A stretch of DNA of 64,000 nucleotides from Nanobdellota archaeon (GTDB taxonomy: Archaea; Nanobdellota; Nanobdellia; Pacearchaeales; GW2011-AR1), in NCBI GenBank assembly GCA_021799535.1, contig JAJZAH010000003.1, positions 1 to 64,000 on the forward strand, in the 5' to 3' direction. Shown piece after piece: positions 26,235-34,853 of this stretch. Both the position numbers and the translations under genes were made by a program. Every line of letters starts with the position of its first letter. The first letter of the stretch is position 1. The notes under the pieces are model-generated. The model did not search any database and was not told the DNA's origin. It saw only the letters and a program-made list of their open reading frames with translations.

Positions 26235-27458
26235 ATGAGGTTTGGGTACCAAGTTGGGAGTTTCCCCGGTGCAAACTGGAGGGATTTACTGAAAGAAAAA
26301 GTCAAAAATACCAAGTGGATGGATCCACGTTATAATGAACAAAGTTCGATAAAAAGGCTGAATAATGATGACTTCGGGGATAAAGGTGTCAGAGGAGCCT
26401 CGTTTTCATACGGCCACGTTGACAAGGGAAAAGCTATAGGAACCACTTCTTACGGTGAGATATGTGCGACATGGGCTTTGGGGAAACCAGTAGTAATTGC
26501 TGATGCGAATCCACACACGGATCCGGTACTTGAGGAAACCTTTTCTTATTTGTTTGCATCGGATAATGATGCAGCTGATTATCTGAATAGGCATTCCAGA
26601 TTAAGTTCTAAATATCTCCAAATTAAAAGAAAGAATTCTATCTCATGCTTTGAGAATTTATTATTTGCAGGAGATATCGGTGGTATCGAAAATACTATTA
26701 ATCAACTATCTGGGAGGTATAACTTTTTTGTAGCTGAAAGTGTTTCAGATGCAAAAAAGTACGTTCCGAAAGCTGACTTAATTGTCCTCAACTTTGAGAA
26801 AGGTCATCCATATAATCCGCTGGGGGTTTCATATCTTGGTGTGGCAAATGCCCTGAATATAACTGCAATATCCCTGGATGGCAACAGGATTCCTTATCCG
26901 CCCCTCACAGGTCTCGCAAAGCTGGTGTTTGTTGGCGATGAAAGGGGTAAGAATTTTATTCAGTTTTTGGATGATCCGAAGCCATTTATCAAATATGATC
27001 TATTAGCTCAGATAGAATCAGCAAGGTCAAAAGCGAAATCCATAAACTTAAAACCTGATGATAAAACACTGGATCATGCAGAGTATGAAAACATATATTT
27101 CAGCGGAAGTTCTCCCGAGCTCGCGGAACTGAAGGAGAGCATGAAAGGAGTTAAAAATGTAGATGAAAAGTTTAATATCTTTACAGATCTTGTTGTTGCC
27201 GAAGTTCCGTCAGATTTAAGCAAGGCCCAGAAAGCCCTTGAAGACATGGCCTTTGCTTATGAATCGAAAACACCCGTGTTGCTCTTATATGATACAAAAA
27301 TTGTGTATCAAGGCATCGTTGAATTATCCAGAAGACCGCTTCTTGGGGACGGAAGATATGCACAGGCAAAAAAGTATTTAGAGAACCTTAAATCACAGAA
27401 TATAAACGATGAGGCCGTTGTATACTACAACCTTATGAACGAATTCAACTCCGTATAA
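26235..27458 (+). CDS. Nucleoside 2-deoxyribosyltransferase-like protein, probably with repeated domains
   Basis: 407 residues. The N-terminal half fits the NDT-like Rossmann family: an opening strand QVGSFPGANWRDLLKEKV, then WMDPRYNE, then GTTSYGEICATWALGKPVVI, where family members carry Glu in an E-x-G-x-A context. A second segment (DLIVLNFEKGHPYNPLGVSYLG ... ALNITAIS) and a third (LVVAEVPSDLSKAQKALEDM ... TPVLLLYD) repeat this strand-helix pattern, so two or three related modules may be present. I chose ATG 26235 over the TTG at 26220 from TATA spacing. The substrate is unknown. Confidence 0.55.
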   Translation: MRFGYQVGSFPGANWRDLLKEKVKNTKWMDPRYNEQSSIKRLNNDDFGDKGVRGASFSYGHVDKGKAIGTTSYGEICATWALGKPVVIADANPHTDPVLEETFSYLFASDNDAADYLNRHSRLSSKYLQIKRKNSISCFENLLFAGDIGGIENTINQLSGRYNFFVAESVSDAKKYVPKADLIVLNFEKGHPYNPLGVSYLGVANALNITAISLDGNRIPYPPLTGLAKLVFVGDERGKNFIQFLDDPKPFIKYDLLAQIESARSKAKSINLKPDDKTLDHAEYENIYFSGSSPELAELKESMKGVKNVDEKFNIFTDLVVAEVPSDLSKAQKALEDMAFAYESKTPVLLLYDTKIVYQGIVELSRRPLLGDGRYAQAKKYLENLKSQNINDEAVVYYNLMNEFNSV

Positions 27459-27495
27459 TCAAAACATTTAAATAAGAAAATATTTTCCTTCAAAG

Positions 27496-27792
27496 ATGGA
27501 AAAGGATATAGGCAAAATACAAAAGAATGATCAGTCTGACATAATCCTCAGGATAGATGACTTCGGAGGCCGAAGAGGATTCACGATAAGGGAATACGTG
27601 ACTTCGGACAGATATACGGGATTCACAAAAGCCGGTGTAAGGATACTTGCAAAAGATTTTCCAAAATTTAAAGAGATGATCAACTCGATCTCTGACGAAG
27701 ATATGACTGACGCGGAAGATTCTGCTGAACCTCAGGAAAAACCTTCAAGAAAGGCCTCATCAAAGTCACAAGAAGAGCTTCCTGATTATTGA
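27496..27792 (+). CDS. PC4-like single-stranded DNA-binding transcriptional coactivator
   Basis: 98 residues. Residues ~5-60 match the PC4/p15 fold: IGKIQKNDQSDIILRIDDFG, then FTIREYVTSDRYTGFTKAGV, with the four-strand-then-helix order and helix KDFPKFKEMI. PC4-family proteins bind single-stranded DNA as dimers and act in transcription or genome maintenance. The C-terminal ~35 residues are acidic and low-complexity (DAEDSAEPQEKPSRK), probably disordered. A TATA-like ATTTAAATAAG is near 27466-27476. Confidence 0.82.
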   Translation: MEKDIGKIQKNDQSDIILRIDDFGGRRGFTIREYVTSDRYTGFTKAGVRILAKDFPKFKEMINSISDEDMTDAEDSAEPQEKPSRKASSKSQEELPDY

Positions 27793-27793
27793 G

Positions 27794-28167
27794 ATGGACA
27801 GGGAACGCTTGATGCTTTTGACAGGCTTTTTTCAAATATTGAATCGAAACGGGATTTTCTGAGAAGGCAGTTTTACCCTTCTTATAAAAAAAGTCCGCTT
27901 GAATTCTCTGCCTATGAACTGGCGGACATGGCCGGAAATCACGTGTTTGACGATTATCCCAAAAAGTTCGGGATGACAAAAAGACAAGCTCATCTTATCA
28001 GAGAATACTTCCAGTTAAGCAATCCTCTTGAGAACTCAATAAATGAACTTTATGATCTTTTCCCGGATTTCATGCAAGGTGAACCTTTATTTAGGATAGA
28101 ATTCCCCTCACGATTAGGCTCTCATGTTCCTCTATATTCAAAAGATGAAATAACCAATCCTAATTGA
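27794..28167 (+). pseudogene. Short gene after PC4, interrupted by a -1 shift at a T6 run
   Basis: ATG 27794 opens MDRERLMLLTGFF, then stops. A second frame stays open from the PC4 stop to 28167 and looks coding (SKRDFLRRQFYPSYKKSPLE, later MTKRQAHLIREYFQLSNP), but it has no ATG before 27928. The frames join by a -1 slip on the run in GGCTTTTTTCAAA near 27826. The reconstructed protein is ~124 residues, helical, not recognised. A base-call error, a real mutation or programmed slippage are all possible. If only the downstream part is made it starts at 27928 (MAGNHVFDDY). Confidence 0.5.
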
Positions 28168-28786
28168 CTTTGTAAGAAACTATCCAGTCAATCTTTCCAA
28201 GCTCCTCAATTATTTTTCTAAGCCTTCTCCCGTTACAACTCAAGATATATTCGAATTTTTCTGTTCCGGCTTTTTTGTCTGCCTCTATTGAAATCATCCT
28301 CACGCTGTTGAATCTTTTAAGAAGACTGTCGAATTTATCTCTATTTTTAGATTTTATCTCAAAGAGTATTCTTTTTTGGTATGATCCTATGCTGTTTCTT
28401 TCGAAAAATCCGTCTATTAATATAACAACCCACACAAAAATGTAGACAATGGTTGCGATATAATAATCACCTACTCCCATCAAAAGCCCGAATATTGAAA
28501 AGACCCATATGCTTGCGGCTGTCGTAAATCCGAAAATCTTGTCAGAAGTTCTTACAAGTGCTCCTGCACCTAAAAAACCTATTCCTGTAACAATAGATCC
28601 TATTATTGGGATGGGATTGCCCTCGCCAAAGGTCGTTCCTATTATCGCAAGTCCGCATGAGCCAATGGCAACAAATGTGAATGTTCCGAATCCTATGGGT
28701 TTGTGAGCCCTTTGCCTTTGGAGTCCGAACGCCATTGAAAGGACAAAAGTGGCAAAGATTTGCAGCAATATTACCTCTGTTCCCAT
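28160..28786 (-). CDS. MgtC/SapB-family membrane protein
   Basis: 208 residues. Residues ~1-125 are four or five hydrophobic helices with the family pattern FGLQRQR (in place of GLERE), then IGSIVTGIGFLGAGALVR, the most conserved MgtC segment. Residues ~130-208 form a cytosolic ACT-like domain. MgtC proteins are linked to growth at low Mg2+ and to control of F-type ATPase in bacteria; the archaeal role is unknown. It converges with the broken gene at 27794-28167 with an 8-nt overlap. Confidence 0.85.
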   Translation of the reverse strand: MGTEVILLQIFATFVLSMAFGLQRQRAHKPIGFGTFTFVAIGSCGLAIIGTTFGEGNPIPIIGSIVTGIGFLGAGALVRTSDKIFGFTTAASIWVFSIFGLLMGVGDYYIATIVYIFVWVVILIDGFFERNSIGSYQKRILFEIKSKNRDKFDSLLKRFNSVRMISIEADKKAGTEKFEYILSCNGRRLRKIIEELGKIDWIVSYKVN

Positions 28787-28885
28787 AAAATTTCCACAAC
28801 GAAGTAGTATTTAAATTTAGGTGAGATTATGAGAGCATAATAATTTTTAAAAAGAGGCAATTATGAAATTGAAGAAGCTGAATGT

Positions 28886-29224
28886 TTATCTTTTAAATCC
28901 GGCGCCTGCTTCTTTTCCACCACTTAGGTAGCTTGGCATCAGGGAATTATGACCAAACTGTATGATCATATCAATCCCGAGTTTATCCATACCGACAGGG
29001 TAATCACACGCACCGAAGCAGCTTCCGAGGTAGATCAGAAAATCAGATCCTGTTTTTTCCGTAAGATGATCAACAATTGCTGTCGCATATTGTTTGAGTC
29101 CGTCTGGAAACTGAATGAGGACCAATCTTGCCCCATGTTTTTTTATTTCACGCACTGCTCCGTCAATGTCAAGTGAGTATTCTTCTTCAAGGTCTTTTAG
29201 AGTCCTTTCTTTTGCGTCTTTCAT
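28886..29224 (-). pseudogene. dph2: Truncated Dph2-like diphthamide synthesis protein
   Basis: 112 residues that match only the N-terminal third of archaeal Dph2: VLIQFPDGLKQYATAIVDHL followed by GSCFGACDYPVGMDKLGID and IIQFGHN. This includes the first cluster Cys ligand. The normal enzyme is ~320-340 residues with two further domains, each giving a Cys to the radical-SAM-type 4Fe-4S cluster. Here the frame ends SGGKEAGAGFKR and the next gene leaves no room for the rest. A good TATA box (TTTATAAC near 29250) is retained. It may be a pseudogene after loss of diphthamide, or a residual one-domain protein. Confidence 0.75.
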
Positions 29225-29347
29225 GAAAAAAGAATCATGCAGGAAGTTATAAATTTAACCTCGTCATAAAATCCATAAAATTTTAAAAAGGCTGGTGCTT
29301 TGAAGAAAAAGTCACAAAATGAGGTATAGTTACAAATGAAAAGTAAC

Positions 29348-30331
29348 TTAATTTTTAGCAGGTTTCGGTTTTCTTTCCACTATTCTTACCAGACGTGCTT
29401 CATCTGGGCAATCAGATGAGTCCTTATAGGATATTCCTTTTATCGGCCCTGCGAAACGAGAGGATGTTCCATATAAGAGAACACATTTATTATCTATCGT
29501 TGACTTCTCCCCCCCAAGCCATCTGTGATAATTAATATTTACAAGATAAACGGGGTCATAAAAAGTTCTTGAAACATTGGCAGTTATCCAGTTCAACGGG
29601 GCAAGCACGCCCTGAACGAATTCTGTTCCCGCGATAGCTTTCAAAATCTCGGGCAAATTTTTATTTGTCCTGTCAAGGTTTAGGTATTCCATATGTTTTT
29701 CTTCATATTTACCCCCTCTTTCTCTTATCATTGAATGCTCCATCTCGGTAACATTGATTCCATAATAATTGCTGGGTATTGTGGGAATTTTTATCTTTTT
29801 TTCAATATCCGGAACTCCGGGAAAGTGCGTTATAACATCTTGAGATTTTCCATCTTTTGATTTGCCATGTTCTATAAGACTGCTGGTCATAAACCCTTTA
29901 GGGAACATGCGATCATTGAAGTAACAGCCAAGAAGGTTTTTGAAATGGAGTATGTCACTTTCATAAACGTCCACATCCCTTTGATACGTTGCTCTGAAGG
30001 TCACACCTGCAAGTTGGCTGCTCGGAAGAATCCATTCCTTATCTCTAGTTTTTTCAATCCATCTCTCACCACTCCAATGATCACTTTCATCAAGATAAAG
30101 GGTCGGCTGTTCAGACCAGTCAACTGTCCAAAGTTGGTCGTCCATATCCAGATTATAGAATCGGAAAAAGCCCCGCTCAAAACCTTTTGAGTTAAAGTGT
30201 CTTATCGCTAATTCCCCTTTTGCTTCGTCTCTTGCGATGTACCTCTCAAAGATCTCAGGAAACTTTTCCTGAGCATACCATTTGAATTTGCTTTCATTCT
30301 TTACTATATTTTCTATCTCTTTTTCATTCAT
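29348..30331 (-). CDS. Hypothetical protein, 327 aa
   Basis: Not recognised. It is soluble, rich in aromatic and charged residues (LWTVDWSEQPTLYLDES, HRWLGGEKSTIDN, LLYGTSSRFAGPIKG), with mixed alpha/beta character and no clear catalytic motif. I chose the sixth ORF codon (MNEKEIEN) because a TATA-like AATAAAAAATAC at 30352-30363 then gives a leaderless start. It is divergent from a TrmB regulator, and a perfect 15-bp palindrome lies between them, so it is a candidate target. Confidence 0.6.
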   Translation of the reverse strand: MNEKEIENIVKNESKFKWYAQEKFPEIFERYIARDEAKGELAIRHFNSKGFERGFFRFYNLDMDDQLWTVDWSEQPTLYLDESDHWSGERWIEKTRDKEWILPSSQLAGVTFRATYQRDVDVYESDILHFKNLLGCYFNDRMFPKGFMTSSLIEHGKSKDGKSQDVITHFPGVPDIEKKIKIPTIPSNYYGINVTEMEHSMIRERGGKYEEKHMEYLNLDRTNKNLPEILKAIAGTEFVQGVLAPLNWITANVSRTFYDPVYLVNINYHRWLGGEKSTIDNKCVLLYGTSSRFAGPIKGISYKDSSDCPDEARLVRIVERKPKPAKN

Positions 30332-30369
30332 AAGAAGGTTAGTCACAAAGAAGTATTTTTTATTTTGTA

Positions 30370-30384
30370 GTCCAGTAACTGGAC
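30370..30384. promoter_or_regulatory. Palindrome GTCCAGT-A-ACTGGAC, candidate TrmB operator
   Basis: A perfect 7+1+7 inverted repeat between the divergent gene at 29348 and the TrmB gene. It lies just upstream of both TATA boxes (30352-30363 on the minus strand, ATTTAAAT at 30389-30396 on the plus strand). A half-site, TTGTCCAG, occurs at the same distance before the TATA box of the next gene (31184-31191). Confidence 0.55.
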
Positions 30385-30418
30385 AAAATATTTAAATGTG
30401 AGAGACCATTTGCTAGGG

Positions 30419-31177
30419 ATGGATGAAAACATACTGAAAAGGCTTTTAATATCACCTTCAGAATGGGAGGTCTATGAAATACTTCTCAGGATTAAATCAG
30501 CGACGGCAGGTAAGGTCGCAAAAGAAAGCAGGTATTACCGTTCAGCTGTCTATACTGCTCTTGACAGGCTCTATAAGCGCGGGCTTACTTCAAAATCAAG
30601 ATATGGCAACAGAACAATTTACCAGCCTTCACTCCCAAAAGAAATTCTTGGAATTCTCAATGAGGAAAGAGATAAGATCTCAAAGGAGATAAAAAATTTC
30701 AAGAGGATAATACCTGAATTAATGTTGCATTCCAGCAAGGATGAAAGCAAAACTTCTTTTTTCACATACTCTGGAACGCGCGGGATAAGGGCTTTTCTTG
30801 ATCTTCTTATAGATACTGGAAGGAAAGGAGATTGTATATGTGCTCTTGGGATTCCTCCTGAGATGCGTTCTATTCATGGGGGATATTTTAAACAATACCA
30901 CAGAGAAAGAATTAGGAAAGGGATAAAAACCAGACTCATTTTCACACAAGAAGCCCTTAAGGAAAAGTATAAAGAACCGGCAAAACTAGTTTCAATGAGG
31001 GTTTTACCAAAAGGTGAAAGCTTCCCGACAGAAATTGTTATTATGAATGACTTCACAGGGATAATTCTCCCATCCTCGGAGCCTGTCGCGTTTGCGATAA
31101 AAAGTAGAGAAATAACAAAAAGTTTCCAAGGATACTTTAATATGTTATGGAAAGATGCAAAACCCATAAGGACTTGA
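30419..31177 (+). CDS. TrmB-family transcription regulator
   Basis: 252 residues. The N-terminal winged HTH (~10-75, LLISPSEWEVYEILLRIKSA ... RSAVYTALDRLYKRGL) is of TrmB type, followed by a coiled linker and a C-terminal phospholipase D-like effector region (SFFTYSGTRGIRAFLDLL). TrmB proteins usually sense sugars and control sugar uptake and glycolysis. I chose ATG 30419 because the TATA box ends at 30396; the GTG at 30398 would lie upstream of the expected transcript start. The palindrome at 30370 suggests control of itself and of the divergent gene. Confidence 0.85.
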   Translation: MDENILKRLLISPSEWEVYEILLRIKSATAGKVAKESRYYRSAVYTALDRLYKRGLTSKSRYGNRTIYQPSLPKEILGILNEERDKISKEIKNFKRIIPELMLHSSKDESKTSFFTYSGTRGIRAFLDLLIDTGRKGDCICALGIPPEMRSIHGGYFKQYHRERIRKGIKTRLIFTQEALKEKYKEPAKLVSMRVLPKGESFPTEIVIMNDFTGIILPSSEPVAFAIKSREITKSFQGYFNMLWKDAKPIRT

Positions 31178-31229
31178 GAATTTTTGTCCAGAACAAAAAA
31201 CTTAAATATTTCCAATTATGAGTCAGTTC

Positions 31230-32018
31230 ATGGCATTGACCATTGAAAGCTCAGGCCGCCAGTTCTGCCCGATAAACTTAAAAGATTCAGAAGCGAGGCT
31301 CAATAAAAAGTATGGTATAAAACTTGCTGAATTAAAAAACGGAGAGTTAAGCGGGTTCCTTGGAGATCTTGAGGCGAACATCCCATTCAGAGGCGGTTAT
31401 AACCAACCACTGGGCGAGATAAATGAAAAGATAATAAAGAGATATGATAAAATCCCGGGATTTTGCTCAATGCTTCTGGAGAATAACACAGACATCTTCA
31501 GGCATTCTAAAATCATATATGAAATTAGCTATAACCATTATGTATTCGGCAAAGAGTCTGACATGAGGAGTGACCAGGACTGCAAATTCCCGTCGGGATG
31601 CTGCGGTAGGTCTGCAAAAAATCTCTTTCTGAGCCTCATGGAGAAAGGGTATGTAAATTCATCCTTTTTATATAACCCCTTTCAGAACCATGCTTATGTA
31701 GGTTTACCTTTTGTTGTGAAGGAAAATAACAAGACCGGATTCATAATATCGGATCCCACTTCAGACCAGCTTTTCGACTGCGAAGAGAGAAAAATAAGGA
31801 ATAATCTTTTTGTAGTCTATGGCACAAAATGGGAATACAAAACTGACTGGAAATGCGGGGCGGATTTGTACCCATTCGCTTCTAACAATTCAAAATTCTC
31901 CAACCTTTATACGCTAAGAGGAGATGTTGATCCGTCCATAAATGAAGTTCAAGACATGGAAAAGTTTTTTTGCGAGGTTTTCAAAAACCCCGTCGGGGTA
32001 AAAGCGCACTTTCTATAA
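31230..32018 (+). CDS. Hypothetical protein with a possible Cys-His-Asp triad
   Basis: 262 residues. In the central part the order SGCCGRSAKNLFLSLMEKGY, then NPFQNHAYVGLPFVV, then GFIISDPTSDQ puts Cys, His and Asp in the spacing and secondary-structure context of transglutaminase/NAT-like folds. No named family is recognised, so catalysis is inferred. TATA CTTAAATATT near 31200-31210 makes ATG 31230 (MALTIESSG) the likely leaderless start, four codons inside the ORF-track call. A TTGTCCAG half-site just upstream suggests control by the preceding TrmB regulator. Confidence 0.6.
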   Translation: MALTIESSGRQFCPINLKDSEARLNKKYGIKLAELKNGELSGFLGDLEANIPFRGGYNQPLGEINEKIIKRYDKIPGFCSMLLENNTDIFRHSKIIYEISYNHYVFGKESDMRSDQDCKFPSGCCGRSAKNLFLSLMEKGYVNSSFLYNPFQNHAYVGLPFVVKENNKTGFIISDPTSDQLFDCEERKIRNNLFVVYGTKWEYKTDWKCGADLYPFASNNSKFSNLYTLRGDVDPSINEVQDMEKFFCEVFKNPVGVKAHFL

Positions 32019-32039
32019 AGTGAACTAGTGAATTCCCAG

Positions 32040-32405
32040 TCAATTCCTGCTGAACTCGATTTTCATCCTGGGGGCCGGCAGCTGAAACATTTCTGCCAAT
32101 TCTCTTATCTCAGGACTGAAAGGTCCGAATTCGGAAGCGATTCTTATCTCTTTTTCCAGGCCCTTTATTGCGACATAATTTCCCTGAATCATAAAAGATG
32201 CATTGTAAGGGCTATCTTTATCCAAGCTGTTCAGGCGAGCGCCTGACTCGCTGATGAATTTACTTGCATTTGTGAACTCCTTCCAGGTGATTTTTTCATA
32301 ATAATCAAAAGACGGGTCAAGAACCTTTTTTGTCCCATCAGCAATGTAAAAAAGCAGCTCATAAGCATACTGTCCTTCATGATTTTCATCAATGAAACCA
32401 GCCAT
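32040..32405 (-). CDS. Hypothetical protein, 121 aa
   Basis: Not recognised. It starts MAGFIDENHEGQYAYELLFY and shows alternating strands and helices, with a conserved-looking PFSPEIRELAEMFQLPAP near the C-terminus. No membrane segment. TATA TTTTTAAATGC at 32424-32435 is ~25 nt before ATG 32405, which favours this start over the ORF-track one. It converges with the gene at 31230. Confidence 0.6.
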   Translation of the reverse strand: MAGFIDENHEGQYAYELLFYIADGTKKVLDPSFDYYEKITWKEFTNASKFISESGARLNSLDKDSPYNASFMIQGNYVAIKGLEKEIRIASEFGPFSPEIRELAEMFQLPAPRMKIEFSRN

Positions 32406-32564
32406 AAGAATTTCCCGCAATCAGCATTTAAAAAGATTATTGTATTTTTACACACTCAGCTTTATACACTTTTCGTTCGGATAAGACTTTAACTTTCTTA
32501 TTGTTCAACAGATAAAACCTGTCTGCCAGCGTCAGATTTTTAAGCTATATGACTTTGTATCAAT

Positions 32565-34307
32565 ATGGTAAGCCAAAATTTACGACAGCCAATAGTCACG
32601 GTCGCAGGACATGTAGACCATGGAAAGACATCAATCTTGGACGCACTTAGAAGTTCGTTCGTGCAGGAAGGTGAAGTAGGAGGGATAACACAGAAGATAT
32701 CTTTCACATCATTCCCTGCAGAAAATCTAAAGAAAGCCTGCCCCCTAGTTGAAAAATCGGGCATAAACCTCAGGATTCCTGGGTTCCTTTTGATTGATAC
32801 TCCTGGTCATGCAGCATTTTCAAATCTCAGGAAAAGAGGGGGGTCGCTTGCTGACCTTGCGGTTCTTGTGATAGACATAAATGAAGGGATAAAACCTCAG
32901 ACTGCAGAAGTCATCCAAATCTTAAAAATGAACAAAACCCCCTTCGTCATTGCCATGAATAAGATAGATAAAATAACTGGCTGGAGAAAATTAAATGACG
33001 ACCTTAAAGAGTCCGTTGAGGGTCAGAATGAAAGGGTAAGAGAAAATTTTCTTGAGAAATATTACACTATTCAGGGAGCGTTACAGTCTTATGGCTTTGA
33101 AGCGGATCTTTTCTATAACATAAGCGATTTTACAAAGAATGTCGCAATTGTTCCATGCTCTGCCTACACAGGGGAGGGGATACCAGAACTTATATTCATG
33201 CTTGCCGGCCTCTCTGAAAGATTCCTTTCGAAAAAACTTGAACTCCATGATGAACCAAAAGGCGTTACTTTGGAAGTTAAGAAAGACAAATCCATGTCAG
33301 CTGTTGAAGCGATTCTATACGACGGGAAACTCAAAAGGACAGATGAGATAGCGGTCGCGTCATTTTCAGGAGATCCAATAATAACAAAAATAAGAATACT
33401 CGAAGAGATAAAACCTGTATCAGATAAGTTTGAAGTGGTTGAGGAAGCAAGAGCTTCCACAGGCATAAGAATGCAATTCACAGACAAAACAGAAATACTT
33501 CCCGGGATGCCTTTTGTAAAATTTAAAAATAATCTTGGAGAAATAAGGAAAGAATTCAGAAAAGAGATAAGCGACCTTGTTAAAACCGAAAGTCATGGGA
33601 TAATTGCAAAAGCAGATTCATTAGGAAGCCTTGAAGCCTTGATGATCCTGTTAAAACAAAGCAATATCTCCGTTGTGAGAGCTGGTATAGGGGATATAAG
33701 CAAGGCGGATATAATAAATGCGAAAGCCAATCTCGGCATAAACGAACTTGACGCTGTGATTGTAGGGTTCAATATAGGAATGTCTGAGGAAGCAAAAGAT
33801 CTTCTTGGGAATATGAAAGTCATCACTGGGAATATTGTTTATAAGATAATAGAAGACCTTGTCACTTGGAGGAAAGAAAAGCAAGCAGAAATTGAAAAAA
33901 AGAGAATAATGGGGCTCTCGACAATATGTAAAATCGAACTTTTGCCTCAGTATGTTTTCAGAAACACAAAACCGGCAATTTTTGGCGTTCGTGTGTCAGG
34001 CGGGAAACTCATAAGAGGCCTCCCGATGGTCGATGAGAATGATGAAAAAATCGGTGAAGTCAAGAATATACAGTCAGAAAAAAATTCAGTCGAAGAATCA
34101 CATGAAGGCGACGAAGTCGCGATATCAATTCCGAATGTAAATTATGAGAGGCAGCTAAAGGGGAAAAGATTCCTTTATTCTAATATTGGAGAATCACAAT
34201 TCAGAAAGTTCAAAGAAAATAAAGACCTCTTGACAGGTTCTGAGATGAATGTTTTGAGGGAGATTGCAGGGCTCAAAAGGAAAACTAATCCCGAGTGGGG
34301 AGTTTAA
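32565..34307 (+). CDS. infB: Translation initiation factor aIF5B (IF-2-like GTPase)
   Basis: Promotes ribosomal subunit joining. 580 residues: G domain with G1 GHVDHGKT near residue 15-22, G3 DTPGHAAF, G4 NKID; then domain II, the alpha/beta domain III and the C-terminal domain II-like barrel. The G1-proximal GEVGGITQKI and the long C-terminal half are typical of archaeal/eukaryotic eIF5B rather than bacterial IF-2. TATA TTTTTAAGC lies ~25 nt before the ATG. Its stop overlaps the stop of the small gene on the opposite strand. Confidence 0.96.
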   Translation: MVSQNLRQPIVTVAGHVDHGKTSILDALRSSFVQEGEVGGITQKISFTSFPAENLKKACPLVEKSGINLRIPGFLLIDTPGHAAFSNLRKRGGSLADLAVLVIDINEGIKPQTAEVIQILKMNKTPFVIAMNKIDKITGWRKLNDDLKESVEGQNERVRENFLEKYYTIQGALQSYGFEADLFYNISDFTKNVAIVPCSAYTGEGIPELIFMLAGLSERFLSKKLELHDEPKGVTLEVKKDKSMSAVEAILYDGKLKRTDEIAVASFSGDPIITKIRILEEIKPVSDKFEVVEEARASTGIRMQFTDKTEILPGMPFVKFKNNLGEIRKEFRKEISDLVKTESHGIIAKADSLGSLEALMILLKQSNISVVRAGIGDISKADIINAKANLGINELDAVIVGFNIGMSEEAKDLLGNMKVITGNIVYKIIEDLVTWRKEKQAEIEKKRIMGLSTICKIELLPQYVFRNTKPAIFGVRVSGGKLIRGLPMVDENDEKIGEVKNIQSEKNSVEESHEGDEVAISIPNVNYERQLKGKRFLYSNIGESQFRKFKENKDLLTGSEMNVLREIAGLKRKTNPEWGV

Positions 34308-34597
34308 TCTAATGCTTTTGTAATAGGCTCAAGAGCATAGGGAATATCAAAACTGTAAGGACAAATGACTCCCTCACCAATCTTATCCACTCCTTTTGGA
34401 TGTGAAGCCTTGCATCTTTGTCCGTGCCCGCCAGTATTGTAAGGACAATCAATTATACTAGAGAGATCATTACTATTTGGAGATTTGTAAACTTTAATTG
34501 AAACCTCTATGGGTTCTGTCAAAACTTCAGATCCCTTTTTATTCCTTCCACCACATTTGATTGGAAAATTCTGCTCTACATAATCTTCGACATTCAT
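34304..34597 (-). CDS. Small Cys-containing hypothetical protein
   Basis: 97 residues. Cysteines and histidines in IDCPYNTGGHGQRCKASHP and VICPYSFDIP could form a metal site (C-x8-10-C ... C), but the spacing is not that of a standard zinc ribbon. It starts MNVEDYVEQNFPIKCGG. No membrane segment. The family is not recognised. It converges with infB with overlapping stops. Confidence 0.55.
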   Translation of the reverse strand: MNVEDYVEQNFPIKCGGRNKKGSEVLTEPIEVSIKVYKSPNSNDLSSIIDCPYNTGGHGQRCKASHPKGVDKIGEGVICPYSFDIPYALEPITKALD

Positions 34598-34661
34598 TTA
34601 TTATTATTTCAAAATTTAGTTTAAAATAATTTTGTCGTTTGGAAATATATTTTTACTAATA

Positions 34662-34835
34662 TCAATGCACCAGTCCTGACAAAGCGCCCCCGAGGTAATA
34701 AGCCCAGAGGATTATTGCAAGAACAGCTTTCCAGAAAGCGAGTTTCAAAAAACCTACGGTGAAAAGCCATCCGGCAATCCAAAAACCCGCGAAAGAAACT
34801 TTCACTGTGTTATCGCATTTCCAATCTTTAGCCAT
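34662..34835 (-). CDS. Small two-helix membrane protein, 57 aa
   Basis: An ORF below the track cutoff, starting MAKDWKCDNTVKVS. It has two clear hydrophobic segments, FAGFWIAGWLFTVGFLKLAF and AVLAIILWAYYLGGALSGL, separated by WK, so it should be a helical hairpin in the membrane. It lies 18 nt downstream of the secreted protein gene on the same strand and is probably co-transcribed. No other ORF explains this 256-nt interval. The family is not recognised. Confidence 0.6.
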   Translation of the reverse strand: MAKDWKCDNTVKVSFAGFWIAGWLFTVGFLKLAFWKAVLAIILWAYYLGGALSGLVH

Positions 34836-34853
34836 CCTTACGATTAATTTATT

